DNA of 64,000 nucleotides from Epiperipatus broadwayi (taxonomy: Eukaryota; Onychophora; Udeonychophora; Euonychophora; Peripatidae): the NCBI GenBank assembly GCA_028023455.1, contig JAQFVV010012394.1, positions 31,956,885 through 32,020,884 on the forward strand. Reading direction: 5' to 3'. A program made the position numbers and the translations under genes. Under the pieces are notes generated by a model. The model did not search any database. It had not been told where the DNA came from and worked only from the letters and a program-made list of their open reading frames with translations. This document shows positions 1 to 10,672 of this stretch, piece after piece; position 1 is the stretch's first letter, and each line of letters opens with the position of its first letter.

Positions 1-191
1 CCAATATGTGTGCCTTTATAATAGAGTATATGTCCACTTTTTAAATCAATTGTTTCTTCACCTTTTCTTCTAACTTCACAAAGTCCAATAATGTCCCATT
101 TAATATAAGACAATTCTTCTTCTAATTCTTGCAATCTTCCTTCACTTGAAAGTGATCTGCAGTTGTAAGTACCTAAATAAAAAGTCATCAT
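1..191 (-). CDS. LINE endonuclease, N-terminal fragment (runs off window start)
   Basis: Read on the minus strand from an ATG at 191, this open frame continues off the window edge for about 63 codons. It begins MMTFYLGTYNCRSL and continues with GRLQELEEELSYIKWDIIGLCE, quoted here only in part (..YIKWDIIGLCEVRRKG). That pattern (a TYNxRSL start, an amphipathic helix, then WDIIGLxEVR) is the N-terminus of the apurinic-type endonuclease of non-LTR retrotransposons, where the Glu is a metal ligand. The frame is intact, so this copy may be younger than the decayed LINEs elsewhere in the window. It is probably the same family as the reverse transcriptase fragments at 33170, 40270 and 9041, but it does not overlap them, so that is inference. 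The protein would nick target DNA for reverse transcription. The host gene runs on the other strand. Confidence 0.8.
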   Translation of the reverse strand, partial: MMTFYLGTYNCRSLSSEGRLQELEEELSYIKWDIIGLCEVRRKGEETIDLKSGHILYYKGTHI

Positions 192-806
192 CAAATGGCA
201 GCCTGGGTCCACAATCAGGGGATTCTTAGCACCCTCCGCCTTCGGCCACCAACCGCTGCCTTGGTTGGTGACTTTACAGCCTCCTGGGAATAAGGGCCAT
301 GCTTTATTTTTGTCTGTCATAATTGTATATATGTATTGGAAAAATATTTATCATTTACACACATTCATTCTGCCTTATCAGGCACTGAGAAGAAAGACCA
401 TGGTGTTTCTTGATCTTAAACTCAGAGGTAAAAAGCCAATAAACTCACCACGCTGGCTAATGCGTGTTGGTGAGCAGCCCATCTATGTTCATATACTATA
501 TGAATAATCACATAGTAATAACAGCTGCAATGACAAGAATGTATAGAGTGGACATTAGGAATTTGCCCTGCTCGGTTCCTTTAAGGCCTCCAAGAGGAAT
601 CAAAGGGTCTCCTTTCAGTTAATAGCAAACTCCTTTCTGCAGCCTATACGTAAATAAGATGTTTTATGTTATTAATACTAGCAATGGTCTAGTTTATTTT
701 TTTATTATTCATTATTAAAATAAATTTTAATTAATAAATATGTTTAAAACCTCTGCTACTCCTTGAGCTAATGACTAGGGCTGATGGTCGATAGAAAATA
801 TCTATG
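192..806 (-). other. LINE 5' untranslated region and unassigned flank
   Basis: The stretch 192-300 is GC-richer than its surroundings and lies directly upstream of the minus-strand LINE start, so it is probably its 5' leader. From 300 to 806 no gene is visible. A short block at about 748-795 resembles the terminal part of the 2-kb element that starts at 807 (compare 2672-2720), suggesting a remnant of the same family. Confidence 0.4.
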
Positions 807-2861
807 TTGTAACGATATATAAATATGTCGTTACATTAATTTAAAATAAAAACTTAAAAGTTCGCAAATAAAAGTAAAAAACTAAACGCTAAAATTAAAA
901 TGTTTGTTAAACGTATATACATTTGCACAGATGCCAAACTTTAAAAATATTTTTTTTTAAAAAAACAAATAAATAAGTATTTGAACGTACTTTTTTATAA
1001 AAAAAAAAGTACAAGATTTAAAAATAAAAACAGGTATTAATTAATTCTTGTAATCTGTAAATGGAAATGATTGTTTATAAATTGTTTGAAAAGCAAGCTA
1101 GCCTTGGGCTCTTGTATAATTAAAATGATCTGATGAAAGATAGATAAGAAAATAAAGAGAAATTAGCTTGACCAATGGAAGCACTAAGCCTTGGCTCGGA
1201 CCCTAATGAAAGTGATGGATTAGTGACGTTTTGTTGATTGAATCTGTGTGGATAATATAAAAAGGGAAATACAGTTTTTTCTGGCAGTTCCAGCTTTTTG
1301 TGTTTGAGAGATGTGATAGGACGCACATACCACACTCTCTATTCAAAAAAAAATGAAAAAACTGTGATACCTTGAACCAGCTATTTCCATCTCCAGAACA
1401 TTATCTTCCAATGGAGGCGTCGCGGAAATTTAAAACAGGAACCTGGACTCTTCTACCGTGAGCTATGAACTTTACAAATTAACAACAACAAAAAAAAATA
1501 ATTAAGAACTTTCGTCATTGTTTTTTCTAAAGATTCAGCTAATCTAAATTTTAAAATGAACTCTTATTTGATTTTCAAATTAATAATTGATTGTTTAAAT
1601 TTATATAGTTAAGTTTGCTAAAATCATTTCCATTTTATTATTTTTATTTGTATTAATATATTATATAAATTATTGAATAGCATGAAATTTAAGTTGGGTA
1701 TAGACGTTGCATGGATTCGTTAGCGGTTGATTATGTTGTGGTTTTCAGTCGATTAGAATATATAAGTCAATGATGTCACTGTGGTATCTTATGATGAATA
1801 CCAATGGGTCTTCTGTATTCCCTCAACAATTGACGTTATCGATGACTTTGTATTTTGATCGGTTGTGTTTAATTTGAATGTTTTTGACCGCGGAATCTGT
1901 CGATCTATACTCAACATTTTAAAATAAATTTTATAAAATTTATCTGTGCGAATGTATCTAAATGTTAAATTTAAGTCGGGCGTGAATGGCTATATAGTTT
2001 TGTAAAGTTATATTAAGGGAGGGTAATCTTAGGTTATTCATTTCATAGTTGAATTGGCTCAATGGATTGGATATATTTGTGTAATTAGTAGATGTAGTAT
2101 GAGATCCGCTACGTGCACGATTGTGTATATATGCCACACACCTTCTGTTTGCCTATGGATGGGTTTGTAAGACGGCAAAGGACCGCGATCCATTCCTATG
2201 GAGTTTTATGTTTATTGTTCTACTCGCCAACAGATGTAACATTCCTGTTGGTGGAGAGACAATGTCTTCTCTAATTCTACTTACTGATCAGATGTACATT
2301 CCTGACAGTATAGTATTTTGTGTTGTCGTATTTTCATGCTACATTGAATACATAAATGTATCAGATGGATTGGCGCCAGTTTGATTGCAAATTTTTTTGG
2401 CCTAAGGTTAAATAAGGGATAGAATATTTTCTTTTCAAATGCAGATCTATGTAGTCTATTCATACTCGACTATCTAAATAAAATATTAAACTCATTGAAA
2501 CTTAGTTAAATGTAAAATTAAAAGTTAATATAAAAATCTAAAATGTTAAACTTATTCCTCAAATTAGAATGATTTTATATGTGCATAAATAAATATTTTT
2601 ATATGTTAATTTCTGGCAGTGGCTTTTATTTATTTATATTTAAGATATAAATTAAGATATAGATTTTTATCTCTGCGTTTCCACTGAGCTAGTGACTTGG
2701 GCTAACGATCTGAATATTTAAATAAAGTGGAATCTTAACAGCGTGTATCTGCCTACTCTATAAATTTTTCTAGGTTTAAATGCCTAGATGGTGCCCTGTA
2801 GAGCAGATATCATAGTTTGCGGTTAGATTCGATCTTCACTTTCATTTTGATCGTTATAATG
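807..2861 (+). repeat. 2-kb noncoding element, copy 1 (inverted partner at 16686-18718)
   Basis: The whole segment reappears in reverse complement at 16686-18718; for example the block after 826 (aatttaaaataaaaacttaa) matches 18655-18700 inverted. The ends read ttgtaacgat on the left and, inverted on the right, ttataacgat, so the element may have short imperfect terminal inverted repeats of a DNA transposon. Short open frames inside (1120-1335, 2121-2384) are conserved between copies but match no family I know. I treat it as a non-autonomous DNA element. Confidence 0.75.
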
Positions 2862-2993
2862 TAAAAGTTGGATCTTTAACAGTGCGTATCTGCCTACTCT
2901 ATAAATTTTCTAGGTTCAAGTAGCCCTGTATGACAGATATGGTAAGACTGGTAAATTCACCTTCACCCTGACTGTTATAATGCTTTGATGTAA
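2727..2993 (+). repeat. Tandem duplication of the element's terminal ~140 bp
   Basis: Two diverged units (2727-2866 and 2867-2993) share the core tatctgcctactctataaat and each ends in a version of the element's terminus (gttataatg). The second unit lies outside the inverted 2-kb repeat. Confidence 0.65.
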
Positions 2994-3278
2994 ATAGCTG
3001 ACTAAAAAGTAGAAAAATTACAAAGTAATTCCAGACTTGTTATAACACAATTGGAAATTGCAGGAATATTGTGATTTCATAAAAGCATTTGAAGTTCAAA
3101 TAAATCATAAAAATAAAAAAGGTCTCAAATGCTTTTATGAAATGACAATATTTCAGAAATTGTTTTATAACAAATGTAGATTCATAAGATCTCTGATATT
3201 TTTAAGAATGGCAAATTAACTGAGAGATGGATTACTTTATTTTTCTACTTTTTAGTCTGTTATTTACATAAAAGCATT
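2979..3278. mobile_element. Snap-back MITE
   Basis: The left end gactaaaaagtagaaaaat is matched in inverse at 3236-3258 (atttttctactttttagtc). Inner arms at about 3070-3095 and 3122-3150 also pair. There is no coding capacity. It lies about 100 bp upstream of the first ankyrin exon. Confidence 0.75.
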
Positions 3279-3384
3279 ATTTAAAATTTCATTTTACATG
3301 TTATTATAAATAGTTGTATTATGAATATAAATTTTCAGATATAGATCCTGGTCTCATTTGTAGTTTGTTTTTTTGTTATCTTAG

Positions 3385-3483
3385 GAAGATCAAACAGCAT
3401 TACATGTGGCAGCTCAGGAAGATCACAATGAGGTGGTGGAATTTTTATTAGATAATGGTTATAATGTGAATGCCAAAACGACA
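3385..3483 (+). CDS. ANKDD1A: ANKDD1-like exon: ankyrin repeat 1 of 5 in window
   Basis: This 99-bp exon follows an acceptor ending ttatcttag and is followed by a perfect donor, gtaagt. It encodes 33 residues, EDQTALHVAAQEDHNEVVEF... ending NVNAKTT. The ankyrin signature is clear: TALHVAA opens helix 1 (TPLH-type tetrapeptide at residues 4-7), VVEFLLDNG forms helix 2, and the loop closes with NVNAK. Both flanking introns are phase 0, so the exon is exactly one repeat. Ankyrin repeats bind protein partners. Together with the downstream death-domain exon this identifies an ANKDD1A/B-type gene. The upstream repeats expected for this family were not found in the first 3.4 kb and probably lie before the window. 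A versus B paralogue is not resolved. Confidence 0.88.
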
Positions 3484-3839
3484 GTAAGTATTCCATTATT
3501 ATACATTAAACATAATTAATTCCAAAAAATGACGGTTTATTATATGCTTTTATCTAATTTATATATATATTATTGATAAGTCATGATCAATTCTCGCAAC
3601 TCAATTTTCATCCATTACCCAATTTCCAATCTAGTTGAAGCTTAGCATACAAATGTATTCTCTGGGTTATTACATTTTTTTAGAGTTTATAAATAATTTT
3701 TATAAAAATTAGCAAAAATTTTAATTTCTAATTTTATGTCTAACATTCATAATAGCGCTGTCTAGTGGACATTCCTATACAGAACTAAAAAGAGTGCACT
3801 AAAGTATCAAACAGCAAATTTTTTCAATGTGATCATATG
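3484..3839. other. Start of intron 1, nothing recognised
   Basis: AT-rich intronic sequence with no gene, repeat or structural signal that I can support. Confidence 0.5.
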
Positions 3840-4260
3840 GTGAGTTTTGAATGTCTAAAAAATTTTAAACTTTATTTAAACTTTTCAAATACAAACAACT
3901 GTTAGCAGGTCAGTATATTACATAACGTTTTGAGTAGTAGTATTCTCCACTCTTCTTCATGTATTGCTGGTCATCCAGTGACAATATTAGCATAGGAGCT
4001 TTAAATTCTGAATATCAAATCTTAAGGTTATTTTCTAACCTAGGCATTCTGCATTATCTTAAAATTTGATATCCAATAATCTAAAAGTGTAAGTTCAGCA
4101 CCTGGAAATGAGTAAAGCATAATACTATTCAAAACATTGTGTCATTACTAACCTGTGTTGTCTGTCTGTTTGTTATTACTAACGGTTGTTTGTATTTAAA
4201 AATGTTAATTAAGATTTAAAATTTTCTAGACATTCAATATTTTATGATAGATGATGGAAA
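3840..4260. mobile_element. SINE/MITE composite palindrome, family GAATGTC, copy 1
   Basis: The left arm from 3849 (gaatgtctaaaaaatttt) pairs with 4215-4240 (aaaattttctagacattc). Between the arms, read on the minus strand, are segments of a tRNA-like SINE, including the stretch complementary to ctccactcttcttcatg also present at 8860 and, diverged, at 42730. The right flank carries gatgatggaaata, also found outside the arms of the copy at 42575. Confidence 0.65.
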
Positions 4261-4639
4261 TAATTTGACATATTATCACATCAAAAATACCATCATCAAA
4301 AATCTTCAGATAAGTAAATTTCTTCAACTTTCACCCATTTAGAAATAAGAATATTATTATGATAATTTAGAGGCCAGATTTTCAGAGAATCATTTCAATA
4401 AATGCACACCTTATGCCCACATGTCATAAGATAAAAAAGTATCATTTTTTAGATTGGCTTTGATATAAAAACCATGGGTAATAGTTGTAAGATTATTTAA
4501 ATGATTCTTTAAGATTTGCTCTTGTGAGTCATCATAACAATCATTGTATTTCTAAGCATGGCTGTCCCATACTTTAATTTGTGAAAACTTAAAAATATTA
4601 ATTTTAAACTTTTTAATGCATTTATGTGAATAAAAGCAT

Positions 4640-4714
4640 CTCTCTCTCTCTCCCTCTCCCCTCTCCCTCCCTCCCCTCTCCCCTCCCTCCCCCCCACTCA
4701 CTCACTCACTCACA
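4640..4714 (+). repeat. Polypyrimidine microsatellite
   Basis: About 75 bases almost purely C and T on the plus strand (tct, ccct, then cccccc and four actc units). It lies inside intron 1. Confidence 0.9.
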
Positions 4715-4927
4715 GCTGCCTACAATGCTATTTCTGAATCATTATGTATGTTATGTAATAACATATAAGCAATTTCACCCAATTTAGAATAAAATTTAAT
4801 GTTAATATATTATTCCTTCTGGATCAAGATAACATTTAACGTCATAACTCATGATCCAGATATGCTAACACCTTAAAACTTTTGTCATGAATAATTAACT
4901 ATATTTATAAGTTAATATGTATACTGA

Positions 4928-4965
4928 TTCAGAGATGGAGCTGCAAGCAACTTGGAGAGTAAATC
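4928..4965 (+). repeat. Fragment of mariner-like terminal repeat
   Basis: The stretch agatggagctgcaagcaact resembles the inverse of the terminal repeat at 43535-43570 (agatggagctgcaggaagct when inverted). Only this short end is visible. Confidence 0.4.
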
Positions 4966-5045
4966 AGTTGTCCTTCATCTTCTCACTCTGACACATTGTT
5001 TAGGTGTTAACTATTTTTTCGTATTGCATTGCCAAATGTATATAA

Positions 5046-5226
5046 TATAATATTAACTCATCTATGCACTTTATTACGATTTCACAATACTTTAATTACC
5101 ACCTTCTTTGACAGTTTCAATTGCCCCATAAATCTTCTTCAGAACTACAACAAACTGTCAAAGAGGGTGATAATTAAAGCATTGTGAAACATTAATAAAG
5201 TCCATAGATCAGTTAATATTATATTA
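5046..5226. mobile_element. Snap-back MITE (~180 bp)
   Basis: The arm 5046-5125 (containing ctttgacagttt) pairs with 5150-5226 (aaactgtcaaag and ttaatattatatta), with a short loop. No coding capacity. Confidence 0.75.
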
Positions 5227-6789
5227 TTGTTTAGGAGTTGGTTATTAAATTTATTCAGAAGTTTTTTAAAAAACATTTGTATTTACCAATATACCAAGAC
5301 TGGAAGTCATGTTTTGTTCAATTATACAGTTTCAGGGGCATACAGTAAATGTGTAAAAGAAAATGGTTAAAAAGAAATGAGGGTATTTCATATTTACAAT
5401 GTTGTTGTTTTTTATTAGTGTTATTTTTTAAAAAAGACAGTTTTGTGCCAAAATTATATATATTTCCACTTCTTAATATTTTTTCTTTTAGCTGAAGTTA
5501 TTAATATAGTATGACAAATATAAATAATAAAAAAATTGATAAACAAAATTTTGTTTTCATTAATTAATAAAAAAGGCTAATTGAAAATTCTTCTTGTTAG
5601 TCATCACAAATGAATCTTGGTCTTTGTGTACTTGATGTCACATAAATTCAACTAAATATAAACTCAAATGTTGTCATAAGATTCCCCAGTGTTTTTGTTT
5701 AGCCAAAAAAAAACCACTGAAAAAGGTTGCATTTAGATGTTATAATTAATATAAATAAAAAAAACTGAAATAAACTTTCTGAATATAATTTATAATTGGT
5801 TTATTTTTTTTTTTAAACTTAACAGCTAACACATATTTCTTAATAAAAAATGGAAAAAAATATATAAAGAAATACTTGTAGGGCCCCTGAAACTGTATAA
5901 TGGAACAAAAAACTGCTTCCCTTTTTAAGAATTAAATCTGTACAAAAAGTGTGTTAAATAAAAGTGATAAAGAAATTAATCCATAGAAACAAATGTATAT
6001 TTTTACTATAGACTGTATGTTTTGTTTGGAAATTATTGTTTTTAATCAAAAGTGTGCATAAAAAAATAGTCCCTAAAAAAGTTATTGTTGGCAATAAGTG
6101 TTCCAAATAAAGCCCCCCCCCCCTTCAACGTTTACGCAGTAATAAAAGTTTGAAAATTATTAATAACTTAATATTCGGACAAAGTGACAATTTTGAACTT
6201 TACAGCTTATATGTTATTCCGCCATCTAGTGGTATAATGTGAAAATAATGAAAAGTGCATCACATTATGAAATAAATAAATGCAATAAATACTTTGGTGT
6301 TCTAGTTTCATTTTATAAGTAAGGTCTTTCTCAGTTCTTATGTCAATAATAAATGAAAAAAAAAATTGCTATCATAAAATATTTAAAAAATTAGTACGTT
6401 ATTTTGAAATTGGTAATAAAAAAATATTTGGTAATTCCATTATTGCAATGTAATAAATTATATTACCGTAATTAAAATTGGCATATGTTACTTGTATAAT
6501 ACTTCGTTTTTTGGCTGGGGAATGGGGAAATAAACACATACATTTTATTTATTATTTTGCATTTTTTGTATTTCTTATGGATTAGATTTTTTATTGTTTT
6601 CTCAAATATGATCCATCCAGCAGTTAGATTAAAGTAGATTGCATACTATAATAACATTATATTTATTTATCACATTTCTCAGAGTGAAAAGTATTTTCTG
6701 ACTAATATGCAAATTGTAATTCATTCTTTTTTTTTTTTTTTACAAATAATCACTTGTATAATAAATATAATAAATTCTCTACCTAAATC
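5227..6789. other. Intron 1 interior, nothing but low-complexity tracts
   Basis: AT-rich with A/T runs and a C12-type tract near 6112-6124. I see no gene or structured repeat. Confidence 0.5.
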
Positions 6790-7075
6790 TCATACCTATA
6801 TTAACTTCATTGAAAGAATTGGAGACTGAAATGGATCTGGGCTGAAAATGTTGCTAGAAAAGATGATAATAGATGAATAGCTAAATGTTTAATTGGATTT
6901 CAAAAGATTGTAAAAGATCTAGAAAAAGACCATATGTGAGATGGATGGATAAAATAAGAAGTTTGCTGGTTTATTTTGGAATGGAAAGATTAAGAATCAG
7001 AGAACTATATTAAATATGGTAGACTTTTATCCAGCAATGGATGATAATGGTTGAAATGATGATGATGATATTAAT
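6790..7075 (+). mobile_element. LINE family 1, 3' fragment
   Basis: Decayed C-terminal coding (..RPRKRPYVRWMDKIR-like frame around 6915-6960) followed by the conserved 3' end aatggttgaaatgatgatga. The same end occurs at 33175 (inverted) and in part near 41655. The gatgat tail looks like the microsatellite 3' end of an RTE/CR1-type LINE. Confidence 0.65.
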
Positions 7076-7961
7076 TTTTATAACAACTAAATTAGACAAA
7101 AAAGAGGCTTATAAACAGCTAGAATTGAACTTTTTTCAAGCTATATGATGCTTATAATGAACACTTTGACTCTATGTGGATATTGTTATTCTTCTCCTTT
7201 TTTTTTTTGTAGTTTATGCTTCACCAGGATAAGTTTTCTCCCAAAAACCTTAGATTATTTTTACTTTTTCAGATTTGCCATTAATATGCTTAGTGGGGGG
7301 GGGGGGGTCTCTTTTTTTTGTTTCCAACTTCTACTTAATCCTTTAATTACTCTGATCTACATGTTGTTCGATTGAATTTAGCTTTAATTAAACTGTATAA
7401 TTAGTTTTAATTAGTTTTTTATTTGTGTTTTCTTTTTTGATTGAATTTTAACCATTAAAAGAAAAAAAAAATTATTAAACAAAGTTTTACATACTCTTTT
7501 ATGAATAAACATATTGTGGTTGTTATATAATTACCCAAATATGATTGAAATTATATATTCAATGAATCTAAGACATCAATTGAGAGAATTTTTTTCTATA
7601 TTAATTTTCCTTCAAACATTAGAATATCTCATTTGTCCCTTAGTTTGAGCTTGACTGAGTTATAAACTGTCAACAGATTACTTAATTATAGTGTTGGCTT
7701 GACAATAAAATACTTATATTCTATTGATGTATTTAAGCACGTTTGCTATTGTATGAGATTTTTATATGTTATCTAGTTAACAATTAATTACTTAATTTTT
7801 ATGCTTTTTTTTTTAATATTCATCAATAACACTAATTTATTGCATTTTCTATATTTATATAACTAATTGTATTGATTTGAATAAAATGATTTATAGTAAT
7901 CACTTGTATTTTAATATATGTTTTTTTTTATTTTATTTTTTATGCGTGTGTGTATATTTAG
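7076..7961. other. End of intron 1, nothing recognised
   Basis: AT-rich, with a G13 run at about 7295-7307 and several T runs. No gene visible before the acceptor gtatatttag. Confidence 0.5.
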
Positions 7962-8060
7962 AAGGAAATGACTCCAATTCATATAGCAAGTATGGCTGGT
8001 CATTTGAAGGTAGTGAATACTTTAGTCACTCATGGTGCTAATAAGGAATGTAGAAATAAA
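7962..8060 (+). CDS. ANKDD1A: ANKDD1-like exon: ankyrin repeat 2
   Basis: The exon starts after tgtatatttag and encodes 33 residues, KEMTPIHIASMAGHLKVVNT... ending GANKECRNK. The tetrapeptide TPIH, the GH between helices and VVNTLVTHGAN are textbook ankyrin features. Counting 33 codons puts the exon end at 8060, immediately before gcaagtaa. The intron therefore has a GC rather than GT donor. Using the nearby gtaaac at 8065 instead would add four bases and break the frame into the next exon. The exon is in frame with the repeats before and after it, and both introns are phase 0. Confidence 0.88.
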
Positions 8061-8069
8061 GCAAGTAAA
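8061..8069 (+). other. GC 5' splice site of intron 2
   Basis: The donor reads AAA|gcaagtaa. Apart from C in place of T at intron position +2 it is a full match to the U1 consensus, as is usual for GC-AG introns. The matching acceptor is ...tataatag at 13561-13568. Confidence 0.75.
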
Positions 8070-8379
8070 CCCTTATATATGTTTAACATATTATAACACA
8101 ACACATTAATGTAATTTCCAGTTTTGACAAATTAACTAAATGTTGTTAAATCATTTTGAAAAAATGCTTTATTTGATTATGTACACTTGATTTCTATTTC
8201 TACTCTTATTTGAGTTTTTAAAGTGAATAGAAATGAACTCTTCTACATGAGGATAAATTGGTGTCATGTAAAAGAAAAAGAATTTACAATTACATCTGGG
8301 ATGCAATGGAGACCCAAATGTAAATAGTCATTTTTTGTGTTAGCTTAAGAAAGTGATAAAGTTCATTTATAGTAAGTTT

Positions 8380-8735
8380 TAGGATTCAAACCAACCAAAA
8401 GAAGAAGCTGGATTTAAAGTGGTTTTTGCATAGTGGATCACATCCAGGAATTGAGAGAAGTTGTAGAAAAGACAAATGAATATAAGCTGTCATATGTTTG
8501 GGATTATGAAAAGACTATTGATTTTATGCATATTTTCACAATGATTAAATATCTACATCATCAACATATAGATCGAGATAGTGTCAATTGTCATAGTCTC
8601 ATGAATATTTATTAAAATGCAACACAATGATACCACATAGTAATATTACGTGATGATACTAAGAAGATTAACATTGTTTAAGACAGATAATTCCACATGA
8701 TAATATGTTGGATTATACCCACTATCTATAATGTT
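8380..8735 (+). mobile_element. LINE family 1, reverse transcriptase fragment (decayed)
   Basis: In-frame remnants read NQPKEEAGFK, then (frame-shifted) DHIQELREVVEKTNEYKL and YVWDYEKTIDFMHI, which align with the better copy at 33979-34461 (FVDYEKAFDSIHI, RT motif A). The motif A Ala-Phe is lost and stops occur. The LINE is split from its 3' half (9041 onward) by a SINE insertion. Confidence 0.75.
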
Positions 8736-9035
8736 GAATGTATAAAAAAAATTTAAATTTTATTTAATTTTTTCAAATACAAACAATTTTTTAGCCATAT
8801 CACACAAATAAATAACACAGACTAGTAATTACACAACATTTAGTAGTAGTATTCTCCACTCTTCTTCATATGTTACTGGTCTGTCCATTGACAGTATTAA
8901 CAACTTACATGTTTAGATTCTTGAATACAAAATTCTAAGACAATGCTCTAACCAATTTGAGCCATTCTGTTGAAGGGAACAGTAGAAATTTTGTATTCTT
9001 ATCTATGAAAATAATTTCATATTTCAAAACTTTTT
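8733..9035 (-). mobile_element. tRNA-derived SINE of the GAATGTC family, copy 2
   Basis: On the minus strand a tRNA-like head carries a good box A, TGGTTAGAGCA (complement at 8944-8954). It is followed by the shared body containing gaagaagagtggagaatact and the tail gtttgtatttgaaaaaatt. It sits inside the LINE spanning 8380-9790, so it inserted later. Confidence 0.6.
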
Positions 9036-9040
9036 AAGAA

Positions 9041-9790
9041 GTATTTCATTTGATTAAAATAGAAAGCTAAGGGAGTAAAAAATAACCAAAGATCATTTAA
9101 ATCATCTACAGTTTGCAGATGTGGTTGTATTTGCAAATAATTCTTCAGAGCTTCAGGAAATGTTGCAAGAGTTATCAGATGAAAATAAAAAAGTAGAACT
9201 AGAGATAAATACTAAAGTAATATTCACTATGGATTTTCTCAGACAAAAAAAATGAATATTGATAATGACAAGTTAGAAGATATTAACAATTACAAATGTC
9301 TTGGTCAGATTATTAATGTAGATAAAAATAATCACCGAATTAAACTTGGATAGAGTGCTTTTAGTAGAAATAACTTAGTATTAAAAGGAAATATACATAC
9401 ATGTTTTGAAAAGAAGTTTTTAATGTTTTTTACCAGTTCTTATTTAAGAATCTAAGAGTTGAGTATTTAATAGCAGAGCAATGCGGAGACTTCAGATCAT
9501 TCAACAAAATATAGAGAGATGTATATTAGGTGTAACAAGAAGATATATAAAATGAAATACACACATGAAAAAGCAAACTTGTATTAACAAAATGAAATGG
9601 AAATGGGTTGGACATATTGTCAGAAAAGGTGGTTCTAGATAAATAAGTGAAGTTTTCATTTGTATTCCAAGAGGTTGTAAAAGATCTAATGAAATGGAAG
9701 GTTGAAATAAGGATGTTTGTTGAGTATGATGTGGTGATCAATAATAGTTGACATGGTGGTGAAAAAGTCATCTACATTTTATAAAATCAT
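9041..9790 (+). mobile_element. LINE family 1, 3' half (decayed)
   Basis: The translation resumes with HLQFADVVVFANNSSELQEM, where the catalytic FADD box has become FADV. It continues with an RIKLG-S(A)-RNNLVLK-type block and a C-terminal block. Frameshifts and stops are frequent. Continues the fragment at 8380. Confidence 0.75.
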
Positions 9791-9799
9791 TTATTAGGT

Positions 9800-10570
9800 G
9801 AAAACTAACCAGTATGGCATGAGTAATAGTAAATGCTAAACAGGCAAAAATAATGTTCAATGGCATTTCATTGAAGGAGAAAATAAAGATTGATAAAAAT
9901 GAATTATAAAAAACTCACAACTACAAATAGCTTGGTCACAATTATTAATAAACATGAATGAAATTATCATAGAATTAAATGTGGAGGAAGCTTTTGATAA
10001 CATTTACTGAAAGGAAATATGGCTGTGGTTGGGGAAAAGAATTAAATAAGTGTGTTTTACTAATGCTTGTTTATGGATTTGAGCTTTGGACTCATATTAG
10101 AAAATTAACTATTGAGACTTTAGTTCACATGGAAATATATAAACAAACATAATAGAAGAGATCAAAAGTGACATTCCTAAGGGCACTTGGGGTCCCACCT
10201 TTCTATACTTACATAGAAACTAGAAACAATACCTTGCAAATGGTAGAGACAGTGGTATATAGTATAAATATGCAAGTATATACTTGTTTCATGTTATAAA
10301 TAAATATATATATTATTAAACATATTTTCATATATCTGTTTATATTAATTCACTATAAACACAACAGTACAGCACAGTAGATAGGATAATAAAAAGGTGT
10401 GAACAAAGTAGAAGTGATAAAAGATGATAGGTTCAAAAATATTTGAAATATCTAGAAAGCAACCAGGTATAAGATGGATTACTGGGATGAATAAAGTTTG
10501 TTTGGTTGATGTGGAGAAAATATGTTATGAATCAATGAAACTGGATTAAATTTGGAATATACTTTTATGC
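9800..10570 (+). mobile_element. Second LINE family 1 3' copy, heavily decayed
   Basis: A partial repeat of the same LINE region follows directly: AKIMFNG, then YGFELWTHIRKLTIE near 10070-10115. At 10390-10570 is a 3' segment with a tagaaagcaaccaggtataag block corresponding to the RPRKR-RWM region. Coding is lost. Confidence 0.55.
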
Positions 10571-10574
10571 CAAT

Positions 10575-10672
10575 AAACATCACATGACCACATGCTCTTA
10601 TGCTTGTGTATAGCTTGCTGTGTGTGGCAATATATATATAGTGAATTTTGCCTGTTTTAATATACTTTTATC
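10575..10672 (-). mobile_element. Terminal fragment of hammerhead family B element
   Basis: Contains aacatcacatgaccacatgc and gaattttgcctgttttaata, the conserved end of the family B repeat also seen at 37322, 40590, 51090 and 53390. The ribozyme part is absent. Confidence 0.5.

Noticed and set aside
1131-1160. CTGATGA as a hammerhead core
   Set aside because: No stem II and no GAAA at a workable position follow; the same applies to its inverted copy near 18390.
8065-8070. GT donor (gtaaac) as the true end of exon 2
   Set aside because: It would make a 103-bp exon and break the frame and the 33-residue repeat pattern.
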